From assembly GCA_017429885.1 (NCBI GenBank), contig JAFROA010000290.1, forward strand, positions 1 to 19,150: DNA of 19,150 bases, read 5' to 3'. Of this stretch, positions 1 through 8,327 are shown piece by piece (within the stretch, counting starts at the first letter, position 1; each line of letters opens with the position of its first letter). The position numbers and the translations under genes were made by a program. Under the pieces are notes generated by a model. That model saw only the letters and a list, made by a program, of their open reading frames with translations, made no database searches and was not told the DNA's origin. The DNA comes from Bacteroidales bacterium. Lineage in GTDB: Bacteria; Bacteroidota; Bacteroidia; Bacteroidales; UBA932.

Positions 1-2065
1 ACTTGACACGGATACGTACTTGGTCGCCTAGACGGTAAATCTTCTTGGTGCGCTTGCCAACAATCCTGTAGTTATCCTCATCAAACTCAAAGAAGTCTGA
101 GCGCATTTCCCGGAGGGCTACCATTCCCTCAATCATCTCAGGCTTGATCTCCACATACATTCCCCACTCCGTGAGACCGGATACAACTCCGTCAAATTCC
201 TGCCCGATCTTGTCGATCATGTACTCGATCAGCTTATACTTGATGCTGTCACGCTCGGCGTTGGCCGCTATCTGCTCCCTCTCGGACGCATGCTGGCACT
301 GAGCCTCGTAATAGTCCTTATTCTGGCTCTCCCGATTGTCAAGGTACATGGCAAGGAGCCTGTGGACCATGGTGTCTGGATAGCGACGGATCGGGGATGT
401 GAAATGGGTATAGAACTTGAACGCCAAACCATAGTGGCCGATGTTCTCAGTGGAATAAATAGCCTTTGCCATAGAGCGGAGGGCTATCATCTGGAAAGCG
501 TCCCGCTCAGGAGTGTCCTTAGAATCGGAAAGCAAGTTGTTCAGCGACTTAGCGATGTCACGCCCTGTCGTGACCGGCCCCATCTTGTAGCCGAAATTGC
601 CCACGAACTTACCCAGGCTGGCGATTTTCTCCATATTCGGCTCATCATGGATACGATATATGAATGTCTTGGCGTTCTTGTCCTCCCTGCCGTTCATCTT
701 GCCTGATGTGGCGATGAACTCGGCGACAGACTTGTTGGCCAAAAGCATGAATTCCTCTATCAGCCAGTTGGCTTCCTTGGAGACTTTCTCATATACCCTC
801 ACCGGCTTACCCTTCTCATCAACCTCAACCTTCATCTCCGGTCTCTCAAAACTGATAGCGCCTGATGAGAAACGTCTCTTGCGCATGATGGCGGCTAACT
901 TGTTCAACTCGAGGACAGCCTCACGTATCTCCTGGGTCAGCGCCGGATCCTCAGGCTCCTTGCCCTCGGTCTCAATGATTCTCTGGGCACCCTCATAATC
1001 AAAGCGATAGTCAGAACGGATCACTGTTCTTCCAAACCAGCGATCGACCACATTGGCGTCCGGAGTGATCTCAAATACCGCCGAGAAAGTCAGTTTATCC
1101 TCGTTAGGACGCAAGGAACAAAGCTTATTGGAAAGCTTCTCCGGAAGCATAGGGACTGTCCTGTCCACGAGATATACGGAAGTACCCCTCGCCTGCGCCT
1201 CCTGATCCATTACGGATCCTGGCTTGACATAATATGAGACATCAGCAATATGCACTCCAACCTCGTAATTGCCGTTCTTCAACTTGACCAGTGACAACGC
1301 ATCATCAAAATCCTTAGCGTCAGTCGGGTCAATAGTGAATGTCAGGGTGCCGCGGAAGTCCTTACGGCCTTTCAAATCCTTGTCGGTGATCTCCTCTGAG
1401 ATCTTGTCGGCCGCATTCTCCACCTCCGGAGCGAACCTATATGGAAGTCCATATTCAGCCAGGATAGCGTGCATCTCTGTCTCATTTGCGCCAGGCTCAC
1501 CAAGCACATCAGAGACATATCCATGGGGATTAGGTTCTTTCCTGTCCCAGCCGTCAATGATGGCCGCAACCTTCATTCCTTTCTTAGCCCCTTCCGGAAG
1601 TGTGTCAAAATCAACGGATATGTCATAAGGCATAGTCCTTGACTGCATGATCACCCAAGCCTGTTTTCCGACAATGTGGAGTATTCCCACGAACGGAGTC
1701 TTGCTCCTCTCGACAATCTCTATAATCTCACCTTCCCTGCGTCTGCCTCCGTCCTTACCTTGCTGCCGGCCACCCTTGATCCTAGGGGCTATCACAGCCT
1801 TCTTCTCTTTAGTGACAACGCATCTGACGATGTCCCCGTTCAGGGCTCCTCTTGTCTTTGCCGCCCTGACGAAAACATCATTATCTTTATCTCCTCCTTC
1901 CGGGACGACGAAGACAAAACCGTCCCTGCTCATCTGGACCTTTCCGGTCACTTCCTCAAATTTCCGCTTACCACCCTGCCTCGAGCCGAATTGTTTCTCA
2001 CGACTTTTCTTGAGGGCTTGTCTTCCTCCTTTGGCGCCACCTTGGCGCTGGTTTCCTCTTTTCAT
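1..2065 (-). CDS. rnr: Ribonuclease R (RNase II/VacB family exoribonuclease), 3' end beyond window
   Basis: This is a 3'-to-5' hydrolytic exoribonuclease that degrades structured RNA in the cytoplasm. I translated the minus strand from the ATG at 2065-2063; 688 codons stay open to the window edge. The first ~40 residues are a Lys/Arg/Gly/Gln-rich basic tail, followed by cold-shock/OB domains (about 40-200) and the RNB catalytic domain (about 235-560). The RNB domain carries the metal-binding DPTDAKDFDDAL motif at 246-257 (D246, D252, D254 and D255 match the four catalytic Asp of RNase II/R) and HFTSPIRRY near 554-562. An S1 domain begins near 623 and is cut by the edge. The start is supported by a -7-like box just upstream and by the basic tail starting at this Met. 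The neighbour at 2181 is divergent, so the gene is probably transcribed alone or as the first gene of a unit leading leftwards. Family assignment is firm. Confidence 0.96.
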   Translation of the reverse strand, partial: MKRGNQRQGGAKGGRQALKKSREKQFGSRQGGKRKFEEVTGKVQMSRDGFVFVVPEGGDKDNDVFVRAAKTRGALNGDIVRCVVTKEKKAVIAPRIKGGRQQGKDGGRRREGEIIEIVERSKTPFVGILHIVGKQAWVIMQSRTMPYDISVDFDTLPEGAKKGMKVAAIIDGWDRKEPNPHGYVSDVLGEPGANETEMHAILAEYGLPYRFAPEVENAADKISEEITDKDLKGRKDFRGTLTFTIDPTDAKDFDDALSLVKLKNGNYEVGVHIADVSYYVKPGSVMDQEAQARGTSVYLVDRTVPMLPEKLSNKLCSLRPNEDKLTFSAVFEITPDANVVDRWFGRTVIRSDYRFDYEGAQRIIETEGKEPEDPALTQEIREAVLELNKLAAIMRKRRFSSGAISFERPEMKVEVDEKGKPVRVYEKVSKEANWLIEEFMLLANKSVAEFIATSGKMNGREDKNAKTFIYRIHDEPNMEKIASLGKFVGNFGYKMGPVTTGRDIAKSLNNLLSDSKDTPERDAFQMIALRSMAKAIYSTENIGHYGLAFKFYTHFTSPIRRYPDTMVHRLLAMYLDNRESQNKDYYEAQCQHASEREQIAANAERDSIKYKLIEYMIDKIGQEFDGVVSGLTEWGMYVEIKPEMIEGMVALREMRSDFFEFDEDNYRIVGKRTKKIYRLGDQVRIRVK

Positions 2066-2086
2066 CTTATAATCTTAAAATCTATG

Positions 2087-2094
2087 CAAAGTTA
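2087..2094 (-). promoter_or_regulatory. Bacteroidota-type -7 promoter box for RNase R gene
   Basis: On the minus strand this reads TAACTTTG, matching the Bacteroidota primary sigma -7 consensus TAnnTTTG. It lies about 21 bases upstream of the RNase R start codon, implying a very short leader. I see no convincing TTTG -33 element at the usual distance, so the call rests on the -7 box and its position. Confidence 0.55.
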
Positions 2095-2137
2095 GCAATT
2101 TCCAGCCAAAGGCATAGCCTTGAAACATGATAATGAT

Positions 2138-2145
2138 TATCTTTG
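2138..2145 (+). promoter_or_regulatory. Bacteroidota-type -7 promoter box for ROK kinase-manA unit
   Basis: The sequence TATCTTTG matches TAnnTTTG and sits 35 bases upstream of the kinase ATG in the 115-bp divergent intergenic region. The leader after it is A/T-rich with no strong Shine-Dalgarno, as is common in Bacteroidota. A CTTG at 2119-2122 is a weak and rather close -33 candidate. Confidence 0.55.
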
Positions 2146-2180
2146 TGTGATAGATTGAATCTTTAAAAACATCTTCCCAT

Positions 2181-3287
2181 ATGGCAGACATCAAAAAAGA
2201 CAGCAGAATCGTCCTGACCTTGGACGCCGGCGGCACCAACATGGTGTTCGGAGCGATGAAGGGCGGAGAGTATCACGGTGACACAATAACCCTTCCCTCG
2301 AACTCAGGCAATCTCGACCTTTGCCTCCAAGCGATGGTTTTGGGTTTCGCCACCATCATAGAGAGGCTCGGTGATGAGAAGCCGGTGGCCATAAGTTTCG
2401 CTTTCCCTGGCCCTGCGGACTATCCTAACGGAATCATCGGTGGCTTCCTCCCCAACTTCCCTTCTTTCAGGGACGGTGTGGCCCTGGGACCCTTCCTTCA
2501 GAAGAAGTTCGGTATCCCGGTGTTCATTAACAATGATGGCGATCTTTACGCCTATGGCGAGGCTCTTGGCGGAGCTCTTCCCGAGGTCAACAAGAGGCTG
2601 GAGGAGGCAGGATGCTCTAAGCGTTACCACAATCTCATCGGTTACACTTTCGGTACAGGTTTCGGTGTCGGTACCGTGATAGACGGCCGACTCAACCGGG
2701 GAGACAATTCCTGCGTCGAGACATTCTGCCTCAAGCATCCCGATATGCCAGACATAATAGTCGAGGATGGAGTCGCCATTCGTGCTGTCAAGAGGGTTTA
2801 TGGAGAGCTTTCCGGCAATCCCAGCCATGGTCTTGAACCGAAGGAAATTGGCGCTATAGCGAAGGGAACAGCTCCCGGTGACCGTGAGGCGGCGATCAAG
2901 GCATTCGATAAAATGGGAGAGGTCGCAGGCGACGCTATCGCCACTGCGGTCACTCTGATTGACGGTCTGGTCGTGATAGGAGGCGGAATCATGAATAACC
3001 ACGAGTTCCTGATGCCAGGAATACTCCGCACTATGCGCTCTAAGATGCATCAATTGACCGGTGAGGAACTCAACAGGGTGCAGATGAAGGTCTACAATCT
3101 TGACGATCCCTCGGAGTTCGTGGACTTCGCCCGCGGCGAGGCCAGGAAGCTGAAAGTTTACGGCAGTGATGATGAGGTGGTCTACGACCCTCAGAAGAGA
3201 ATCGGAATAATGCGCTCAAAGATTGGCGCGAGCAAGGCCATCTCTCTCGGAGCCTATGCTTTCGCCCTTTCAGAACTTGACAAATAG
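2181..3287 (+). CDS. ROK-family sugar kinase (probable hexokinase, possibly manno- or fructokinase)
   Basis: This cytoplasmic protein is predicted to phosphorylate a hexose with ATP. The 368-residue product has the ROK/actin-like fold signatures: phosphate loop DAGGTN at 15-20, a sugar-binding FPGP segment at 75-78, INNDG at 116-120 with D119 as the likely catalytic base, GTGFGVG at 158-164, and the second nucleotide-binding loop VIGGGI at 265-270. It is longer than typical ~300-residue ROK glucokinases. The classical ROK zinc motif CxCGxxGCxE is not intact: the region at 174-186 has only GDNSCVETFCLKH, so zinc binding may differ or be lost. The gene lies 11 bp upstream of mannose-6-phosphate isomerase. 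That pairing matches known kinase + isomerase pairs in mannan/glucomannan operons (gmuE-gmuF of Bacillus subtilis), so mannose or fructose is a reasonable substrate guess. Specificity cannot be read from the sequence. Confidence 0.88.
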   Translation: MADIKKDSRIVLTLDAGGTNMVFGAMKGGEYHGDTITLPSNSGNLDLCLQAMVLGFATIIERLGDEKPVAISFAFPGPADYPNGIIGGFLPNFPSFRDGVALGPFLQKKFGIPVFINNDGDLYAYGEALGGALPEVNKRLEEAGCSKRYHNLIGYTFGTGFGVGTVIDGRLNRGDNSCVETFCLKHPDMPDIIVEDGVAIRAVKRVYGELSGNPSHGLEPKEIGAIAKGTAPGDREAAIKAFDKMGEVAGDAIATAVTLIDGLVVIGGGIMNNHEFLMPGILRTMRSKMHQLTGEELNRVQMKVYNLDDPSEFVDFARGEARKLKVYGSDDEVVYDPQKRIGIMRSKIGASKAISLGAYAFALSELDK

Positions 3288-3291
3288 GAGG
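3286..3291 (+). promoter_or_regulatory. Strong Shine-Dalgarno for manA
   Basis: AGGAGG overlaps the TAG stop of the upstream kinase and lies 7 bases before the manA ATG. It is a textbook ribosome binding site, which most other genes in this window lack. It fixes the start at 3299 and suggests coupled translation with the kinase. Confidence 0.75.
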
Positions 3292-3298
3292 TTTTGAG

Positions 3299-4285
3299 AT
3301 GTATCCCCTAAAATTCAAGCCTTACCTTTGCGAAAAGGTCTGGGGCGGAGAGAAGATTGCCCCTTTCAAAGGAATATTCACAACCAGGAACCGCATCGGT
3401 GAAAGCTGGGAGATTTCAGCGGTAGAGGGTCATGTGTCTGTGGTCGAGAATGGCCCGCTAGCCGGGAAGTCGTTGACAGACATTATGAAAGAGAATGGAG
3501 CGGAACTCGCCGGAAAGAAGGTTGTGGCTAAGACAGGGACCGAATTCCCTCTCCTGATCAAGTTCATCGATGCCAAGCAGGATCTCTCTGTCCAAGTCCA
3601 TCCGACTGATGAGCTGGCCGCCAGGATAGCTCCGGGGCAGAAGGGAAAGACCGAGATGTGGTATGTCGTGGGAGCGGACAAGGGAGCCAAACTCTTGAGC
3701 GGCCTCACCCAAGAGATCACGCCGGAAGAATATGAGGAAAAGGTGAATGACAACACCATCACCGATGTCCTCGGACATTATCAGGTGCATCCCGGAGACG
3801 TGTTCTTCCTTCCTGCCGGACGTATTCATGCCATTGGAGCCGGCTCTTTCGTGGCGGAGATCCAGCAGACCTCTGACATTACCTACAGGATTTATGATTA
3901 TGGCCGCCTTGGACTTGACGGCAAGCCACGCGAGCTTCATCTTGAGAAGGCCAAGGAGGCCATAGACTACACTGTCTATCCCGACTATAGGACCAATTAT
4001 ACCCCCACAAAAAATGTCGAGACTCCGCTCGTCAGCTGCAAGTATTTCACCACCAACCTGTTCGATCTGAACAAGATGGTCTCAAAGAATCTTTCGGCAC
4101 TCGACTCATTCGTCGTGGTCATGTGCGTGGCCGGAAAGGGAGTTTTGGTTGACAACGAAGGTGACGGCAGTGTTCACCGTCTTGATCTCAAACAGGGCGA
4201 GACCGTTCTTGTTCCCGCCACATCCAGTACCATCGAGTTTCATCCTGACGGTGAAATGACATGCCTGGCCAGTTTCATAGAGTAA
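3299..4285 (+). CDS. manA: Mannose-6-phosphate isomerase, class I
   Basis: This zinc-dependent cytosolic enzyme interconverts mannose 6-phosphate and fructose 6-phosphate, linking mannose to glycolysis and to GDP-mannose synthesis. The 328-residue protein starts with the family-typical YPLKFKPYLCEKVWGG segment. It contains the cupin zinc ligands Q99 and H101 in QVHP, E119 in KTEMWYVV, and H177 in LPAGRIHAIGAG. These are followed by the catalytic-Arg region TYRIYDYGR (192-203). Length fits the short bacterial class I form. The start is fixed by AGGAGG 7 bases upstream. It is the second gene of a two-gene unit with the ROK kinase. Its last codons and stop lie inside an inverted repeat (4261-4297) that probably terminates transcription. 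The downstream gene is convergent. Confidence 0.95.
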   Translation: MYPLKFKPYLCEKVWGGEKIAPFKGIFTTRNRIGESWEISAVEGHVSVVENGPLAGKSLTDIMKENGAELAGKKVVAKTGTEFPLLIKFIDAKQDLSVQVHPTDELAARIAPGQKGKTEMWYVVGADKGAKLLSGLTQEITPEEYEEKVNDNTITDVLGHYQVHPGDVFFLPAGRIHAIGAGSFVAEIQQTSDITYRIYDYGRLGLDGKPRELHLEKAKEAIDYTVYPDYRTNYTPTKNVETPLVSCKYFTTNLFDLNKMVSKNLSALDSFVVVMCVAGKGVLVDNEGDGSVHRLDLKQGETVLVPATSSTIEFHPDGEMTCLASFIE

Positions 4286-4297
4286 CCGGCCAGGCAT
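4261..4297. terminator. Inverted repeat between convergent genes; probable bidirectional terminator
   Basis: ATGCCTGGCC (4261-4270) and GGCCAGGCAT (4288-4297) are perfect 10-bp inverted arms around a 17-nt loop. The left arm is within the last codons of manA and the manA TAA lies in the loop. The right arm is 15 bp from the stop codon of the convergent beta-barrel gene. There is no long T-run on either side (only a T/A-mixed stretch), so rho-independent termination is plausible but not textbook. Confidence 0.6.
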
Positions 4298-4312
4298 AAT
4301 CTCTATTCATAC

Positions 4313-4966
4313 CTACTTGAAAAGGAAGCTGACTCCGATATTGAAGGAGTTCCTGTAGGCCATCTCATCGTCGTACTTCAAGTCCTTGTTGTCCTTCAAG
4401 CACTTGGTGATACCGAAATCATAACCTCCGCGAAGCACGACAGCATCCGCGATAGTTATTCCCACACCTACGCCCCACTGAGCGTCAATTGGCCTTATGC
4501 TGGGGTAGGTTTTACCTGTGCTGAAGGAATTGCCTCCAACTCCCAAGTTGAGACGAGGACCAGTGAATACAGCAAATCCAAATCCCGAATCACTCGTCGG
4601 GAATGTGAATTTCAGATTGACAGGGATGTTGAAGTAATTGCAATGGTAGGACTTGTTCTTCTTATCATCAGAATCTCCGAAAGTGAAAGACTTCCCATAA
4701 TGAACAATGTTGAGACCTGGCTCCAAGGTCAAGCCCTCAATTGATGAGAACGGATAGTCCAAAATCACTCCGAAATAGAATCCCGGCAGAGGCTGAAAGC
4801 CCCAGCCTTTGGCTTTATCAGCACCCTCCCCGGAAAGGCTCATCATAGAGAAACCTCCGCCAAAAGACCATACACCATCGATGTTCGAGATCTGGCCGAA
4901 TGTCTTTGGGCCGGCAAGGAGCAACAGCGCTCCCATTAGTGTGACCAATACTTTCTTCATAGTCAT
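4313..4966 (-). CDS. Small outer-membrane beta-barrel protein (PorT/OMP_b-brl type)
   Basis: The 217-residue protein has a Sec signal peptide: MTMKK, then a hydrophobic stretch, with likely cleavage before Q25. Behind it are alternating hydrophobic strands rich in Gly and aromatics, ending in the aromatic-terminated strand NIGVSFLFK. This is the pattern of Bacteroidota 8-to-10-strand outer-membrane beta-barrels. A second Met at residue 3 (ATG at 4960) could be the true start. It is the last gene of the long minus-strand run, 21 bp after the S41 protease, and is followed by the inverted repeat at 4261-4297. I cannot assign a substrate or partner. A role as an assembly or accessory barrel is only a guess. 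Confidence 0.75.
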   Translation of the reverse strand: MTMKKVLVTLMGALLLLAGPKTFGQISNIDGVWSFGGGFSMMSLSGEGADKAKGWGFQPLPGFYFGVILDYPFSSIEGLTLEPGLNIVHYGKSFTFGDSDDKKNKSYHCNYFNIPVNLKFTFPTSDSGFGFAVFTGPRLNLGVGGNSFSTGKTYPSIRPIDAQWGVGVGITIADAVVLRGGYDFGITKCLKDNKDLKYDDEMAYRNSFNIGVSFLFK

Positions 4967-4987
4967 GAATATTTAATTTCTATTTAA

Positions 4988-7900
4988 TTACTTAATCTGA
5001 GGAAGACCGAGATCCTTGAACGTACGAGGCGCCGGCTTTCCAGGGAGATCCTTGTGGGACTTCTGGGTCTTGATCTGCTCGAGGGCGACCTCAATGGCCT
5101 TCAGGAGCTGCTCGTCAGTGCCGGCGTACTCCTTGATCGGGTCATTGTCCAAAAGGATGTCAGGATCGACACCATGATTCTCTATGATCCACTCACCTGT
5201 GTTGGGATCGTAACTGGTGGATCCCGGGACTCTCACGTCAGTCCCGTCCATGTAAGGCAGTGAGCCACCGATTCCGATGATACCACCCCATGTCCTGGTA
5301 CCGATGACGGTACCAAGGTTGTTGGCTTTGAAGCCCCAAGGGAAGAGGTCTCCGTCAGAAGCGGAATACTTATTGATCAGCAACACCTTAGGTCCAACAT
5401 GCGCTCCATCTGGAATGGTGCTGACACGGTTGGATCCGCGGCCGGCGTTCATCCTGTAGACAGTCCTTTGGAGACGCTCGATGATCATCGGGGAAACGTT
5501 ACCGCCACCGTTCTCACGATCGTCGATGATGAGAGCCTCCTTATCAAGCTGAGGATACCAGTAACGGGCGAACTCGTTCAGACCTTCTGCGCCCATGTCA
5601 GGAATGTAGATATAGCCGACCTTGCCGCCAGACTTCTCCTCGACGGTCTTGATGTTCTTGAGAATCCACTCGTAATGCTCGAGAGGATACTCATCGCTAA
5701 TCGGCCTGACCACGACCTTGCGGCCTCCCTCGACGGCTTTCTTATTGACAGTCAACTCGATGAGTTTGTCAGCCTTGCCAATGAGGAGCTTGTAGATATT
5801 ATCGACATCCTTCAGAGACTTGCCATTAATGGCCGTGATATAATCACCCTCAACGATTTCCATTCCAGGCTCAGTCAGAGGGCTGCGGAGCTCAGGCCTA
5901 TAGGTCGCACCCGCATAGATGTGATCAATCTTGAAATACCCCTTATCCTTGCTGACCTTTGCCCCAAGAAGTCCCATCGGGATACGCTCAGGCTTAGGAT
6001 AGGAACCGGGAGTGACATAAGCGTGGCCGCTAGCCACCTCAGCTATCATACCTCCGAGAATATAATTAAGATCAAGGCGAGTCTTGACATAAGGAAGGAG
6101 AGGCTCGTATTTGGCCTTGACACCCTTCCAGTCACGCCCGTGCATATTCTCAGTGTAGTAACCGTCTCGGAATGCCCTCCAAACCTCGTTGTAAATCTGA
6201 GGCCACTCCTGGGCGTAATCGATAGTGGCGTACATGTTGTCAGCGTCAATCTCCTCGCCACCACCAACTTTCGGAGACGGGAAATTAACGACCGTCGTCT
6301 TGCCCCTGGAAGATAGGATAGCCTTCTTGTCTCCAAGTCTGTAGCTGATCATTCCATCTGCGCAATCCTCGGTCTTTCCGGAAGCGAAGTCGTAAGTCTT
6401 GACAGCGCCACCACCAAAGCCTCCTCCGAAGCCTCCGCGGCCTCCACCCATGGCTCCTCCGGTGAACCATACCTTCTTACCATCGCTGAAGAACACCCTG
6501 CCGCTGACAGGAAGTTTAACGACTCTGTCAATAAGGCCGTCTGGATCGATCTTGGTCTCGGCGACCTTCTTCTCACCTTTGTCACCAGGTTTCTCACCAG
6601 GTTTGGCACCGGGGCCATCAGGGCGTCCAGGACGCTCTGGAGCCGCCTTCTCATCTTCCTTGGCGGGAGAAGTCTCGCTGTCGGAAGGCATCAAAGGAGA
6701 CGGGGTGTCCTTCGCGAGCATAACCATGTAGGTGCCAGACATATCGCTGTAAGCATAGTTCCACTCGATGCGGCTATAAATCGGGGTGAGATCCCTTTGG
6801 GCGGTGAATATCAAGTATTTCCCATCGGAGGAGAACATCGGGGAACCCGAATCGTACCATTTCTCGGTGACAGGGAACGACTTACCGGTGGAAAGGTTCT
6901 GGATATAGATGATACTCATGTCGTTGTCCGCCCGCTTTGTGTAGGCGATCCATTTGCTGTCGGGTGAGAAAGCGACTCCATAGAGACCTCCATCAGGGCT
7001 GGAGTAGACAACATTCTTCGCCTTTGTGGCCGGATCAACCTCGACAAGACGGTTCTTGCGGTCGGTGTAATAGATATGCTTGCCGTCCGGAGCCCACATC
7101 AAATTGCTGATGTAAGTGTCGTTATCCTTTGTGGCCTGAACAGTGGTCCCTGTGGCAGGCTCATAAAGATACACCTCATTCTCACCGGTGGAATCGCCGA
7201 TGTAGGCTATATATTTGCCGTCAGGACTCCATGAAGCGCCTCTTTCATTGGCGCCAGGAGTCTGGGAAATATTCCTTGTGATACCCTTGCCCACAGGCAC
7301 GTCGAAGACCTCTCCACGGGCAATCACTGCCGCTCTCTTGCCATCAGGAGATACGCTGAAACCTCTTCCGCTGACCTTCTTATACTCGGTACGAGAATAT
7401 ACCAAGTCGGAAGCGAGGGTGATATGGATCTGCTCAGCCTTCTTCGTGGCGGGATCGAGTTTGTAAAGGAAGCCTCCCTTCTCGAAAATGACCAACTTAC
7501 CATTGGTGCTGGGGAACTTCACGTCGAAATCATCGAAATTGGTGACCTTGGAAGTGGCCTTCGTCTTGGTGTTATAAACAAAGACATTCATCGTCATGTC
7601 TCGGTCAGAGACGAAATAAATCTCATCACCCACCCACATCGGGAAGATGTCCTGGGCGTCGTTATCCGTGATCTTCTCAACCTTTTTACCGTCATATACC
7701 CAGACCTCGTCGGCCATTCCGCCGCGATAGTACTTCCAGGTGCGGAACTCCCTCATCACACGGTTATAAGCCAGTTTCTTGCCATCCGGGGAATAGCTGC
7801 AGAAACCACCTTCGGGAAGAGGCAACTCCTCAGGCATTCCTCCGTTGATGGAGACTTTCCATAATTTTCCGGGGAAGCCGTCACCAGTCCTGTTGCGGTA

Positions 7901-8302
7901 TATGACATATTTCCCGTCAACAGTCCAACCCATGACTATATTATTGGGTCCCATACGGTCACCAAGGTCGTCACGGCCATTGGTGGCGGTGTAGGTAAGA
8001 CGCACGGGCTCTCCGCCGGTGGCGGGAATAATATAAACTTCCCTGTTGCCGTCATACTCACCTGTGAAGGCTATAGTCTTCCCGTCCGGGGAATATCTCG
8101 CGAACATCTCGTAACCAATGTGCGAGGTGAGACGCTTCGCCTCGCCTCCGGCAAGGGGAGCTGTGAACAAATCTCCAGCATAGGAGAAAACGACATCGGT
8201 TCCGTTTGTGGCGGGGAACCTGAGCAGGCGGGCCTCATCAGCCTTCGCCGGGAAGGTGAAAGCAAGGCCACACGCCAGGACCATCAAAAGGATTCTTTTC
8301 AT
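4988..8302 (-). CDS. Secreted tricorn-like S41 serine protease with beta-propeller and PDZ domains
   Basis: The 1104-residue protein starts with a signal peptide (about 1-21, cleaved near AKA-DE), so it is probably periplasmic. Residues ~25-530 carry repeated SPDGK/APDGK blades of WD40/PD40 type, forming beta-propellers like those of tricorn. Then come a Pro/Gly/Lys/Glu-rich linker (~545-585), a short Gly-rich loop (~615-633), a tricorn C1-like region (~690-765), a PDZ domain (~775-865) and the S41 catalytic core (~880-1065). Catalytic residues visible by analogy to tricorn are H760 in SGHAYV, nucleophile S982 in YSASDGD, D983 at the specificity position, and E1041 in ENHGVDPD. The residue before H760 is Gly where archaeal tricorn has Ser745. 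The size is close to archaeal tricorn. Known tricorn proteases trim peptides; with the M3 peptidase 25 bp upstream, sequential peptide breakdown is inferred. Confidence 0.92.
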   Translation of the reverse strand: MKRILLMVLACGLAFTFPAKADEARLLRFPATNGTDVVFSYAGDLFTAPLAGGEAKRLTSHIGYEMFARYSPDGKTIAFTGEYDGNREVYIIPATGGEPVRLTYTATNGRDDLGDRMGPNNIVMGWTVDGKYVIYRNRTGDGFPGKLWKVSINGGMPEELPLPEGGFCSYSPDGKKLAYNRVMREFRTWKYYRGGMADEVWVYDGKKVEKITDNDAQDIFPMWVGDEIYFVSDRDMTMNVFVYNTKTKATSKVTNFDDFDVKFPSTNGKLVIFEKGGFLYKLDPATKKAEQIHITLASDLVYSRTEYKKVSGRGFSVSPDGKRAAVIARGEVFDVPVGKGITRNISQTPGANERGASWSPDGKYIAYIGDSTGENEVYLYEPATGTTVQATKDNDTYISNLMWAPDGKHIYYTDRKNRLVEVDPATKAKNVVYSSPDGGLYGVAFSPDSKWIAYTKRADNDMSIIYIQNLSTGKSFPVTEKWYDSGSPMFSSDGKYLIFTAQRDLTPIYSRIEWNYAYSDMSGTYMVMLAKDTPSPLMPSDSETSPAKEDEKAAPERPGRPDGPGAKPGEKPGDKGEKKVAETKIDPDGLIDRVVKLPVSGRVFFSDGKKVWFTGGAMGGGRGGFGGGFGGGAVKTYDFASGKTEDCADGMISYRLGDKKAILSSRGKTTVVNFPSPKVGGGEEIDADNMYATIDYAQEWPQIYNEVWRAFRDGYYTENMHGRDWKGVKAKYEPLLPYVKTRLDLNYILGGMIAEVASGHAYVTPGSYPKPERIPMGLLGAKVSKDKGYFKIDHIYAGATYRPELRSPLTEPGMEIVEGDYITAINGKSLKDVDNIYKLLIGKADKLIELTVNKKAVEGGRKVVVRPISDEYPLEHYEWILKNIKTVEEKSGGKVGYIYIPDMGAEGLNEFARYWYPQLDKEALIIDDRENGGGNVSPMIIERLQRTVYRMNAGRGSNRVSTIPDGAHVGPKVLLINKYSASDGDLFPWGFKANNLGTVIGTRTWGGIIGIGGSLPYMDGTDVRVPGSTSYDPNTGEWIIENHGVDPDILLDNDPIKEYAGTDEQLLKAIEVALEQIKTQKSHKDLPGKPAPRTFKDLGLPQIK

Positions 8303-8327
8303 AAATAATATGATTTAAAACAATTGT

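Noticed and set aside
290..2095. Several plus-strand and one minus-strand open frames across the left end
   Set aside because: The whole segment is coded by RNase R on the minus strand in a different frame, with catalytic motifs and no break.
5399..6316. Plus-strand open frame of 305 codons
   Set aside because: It lies entirely antisense to the S41 protease, whose PDZ and catalytic motifs are clear; no domain or signal is recognisable in the antisense product.
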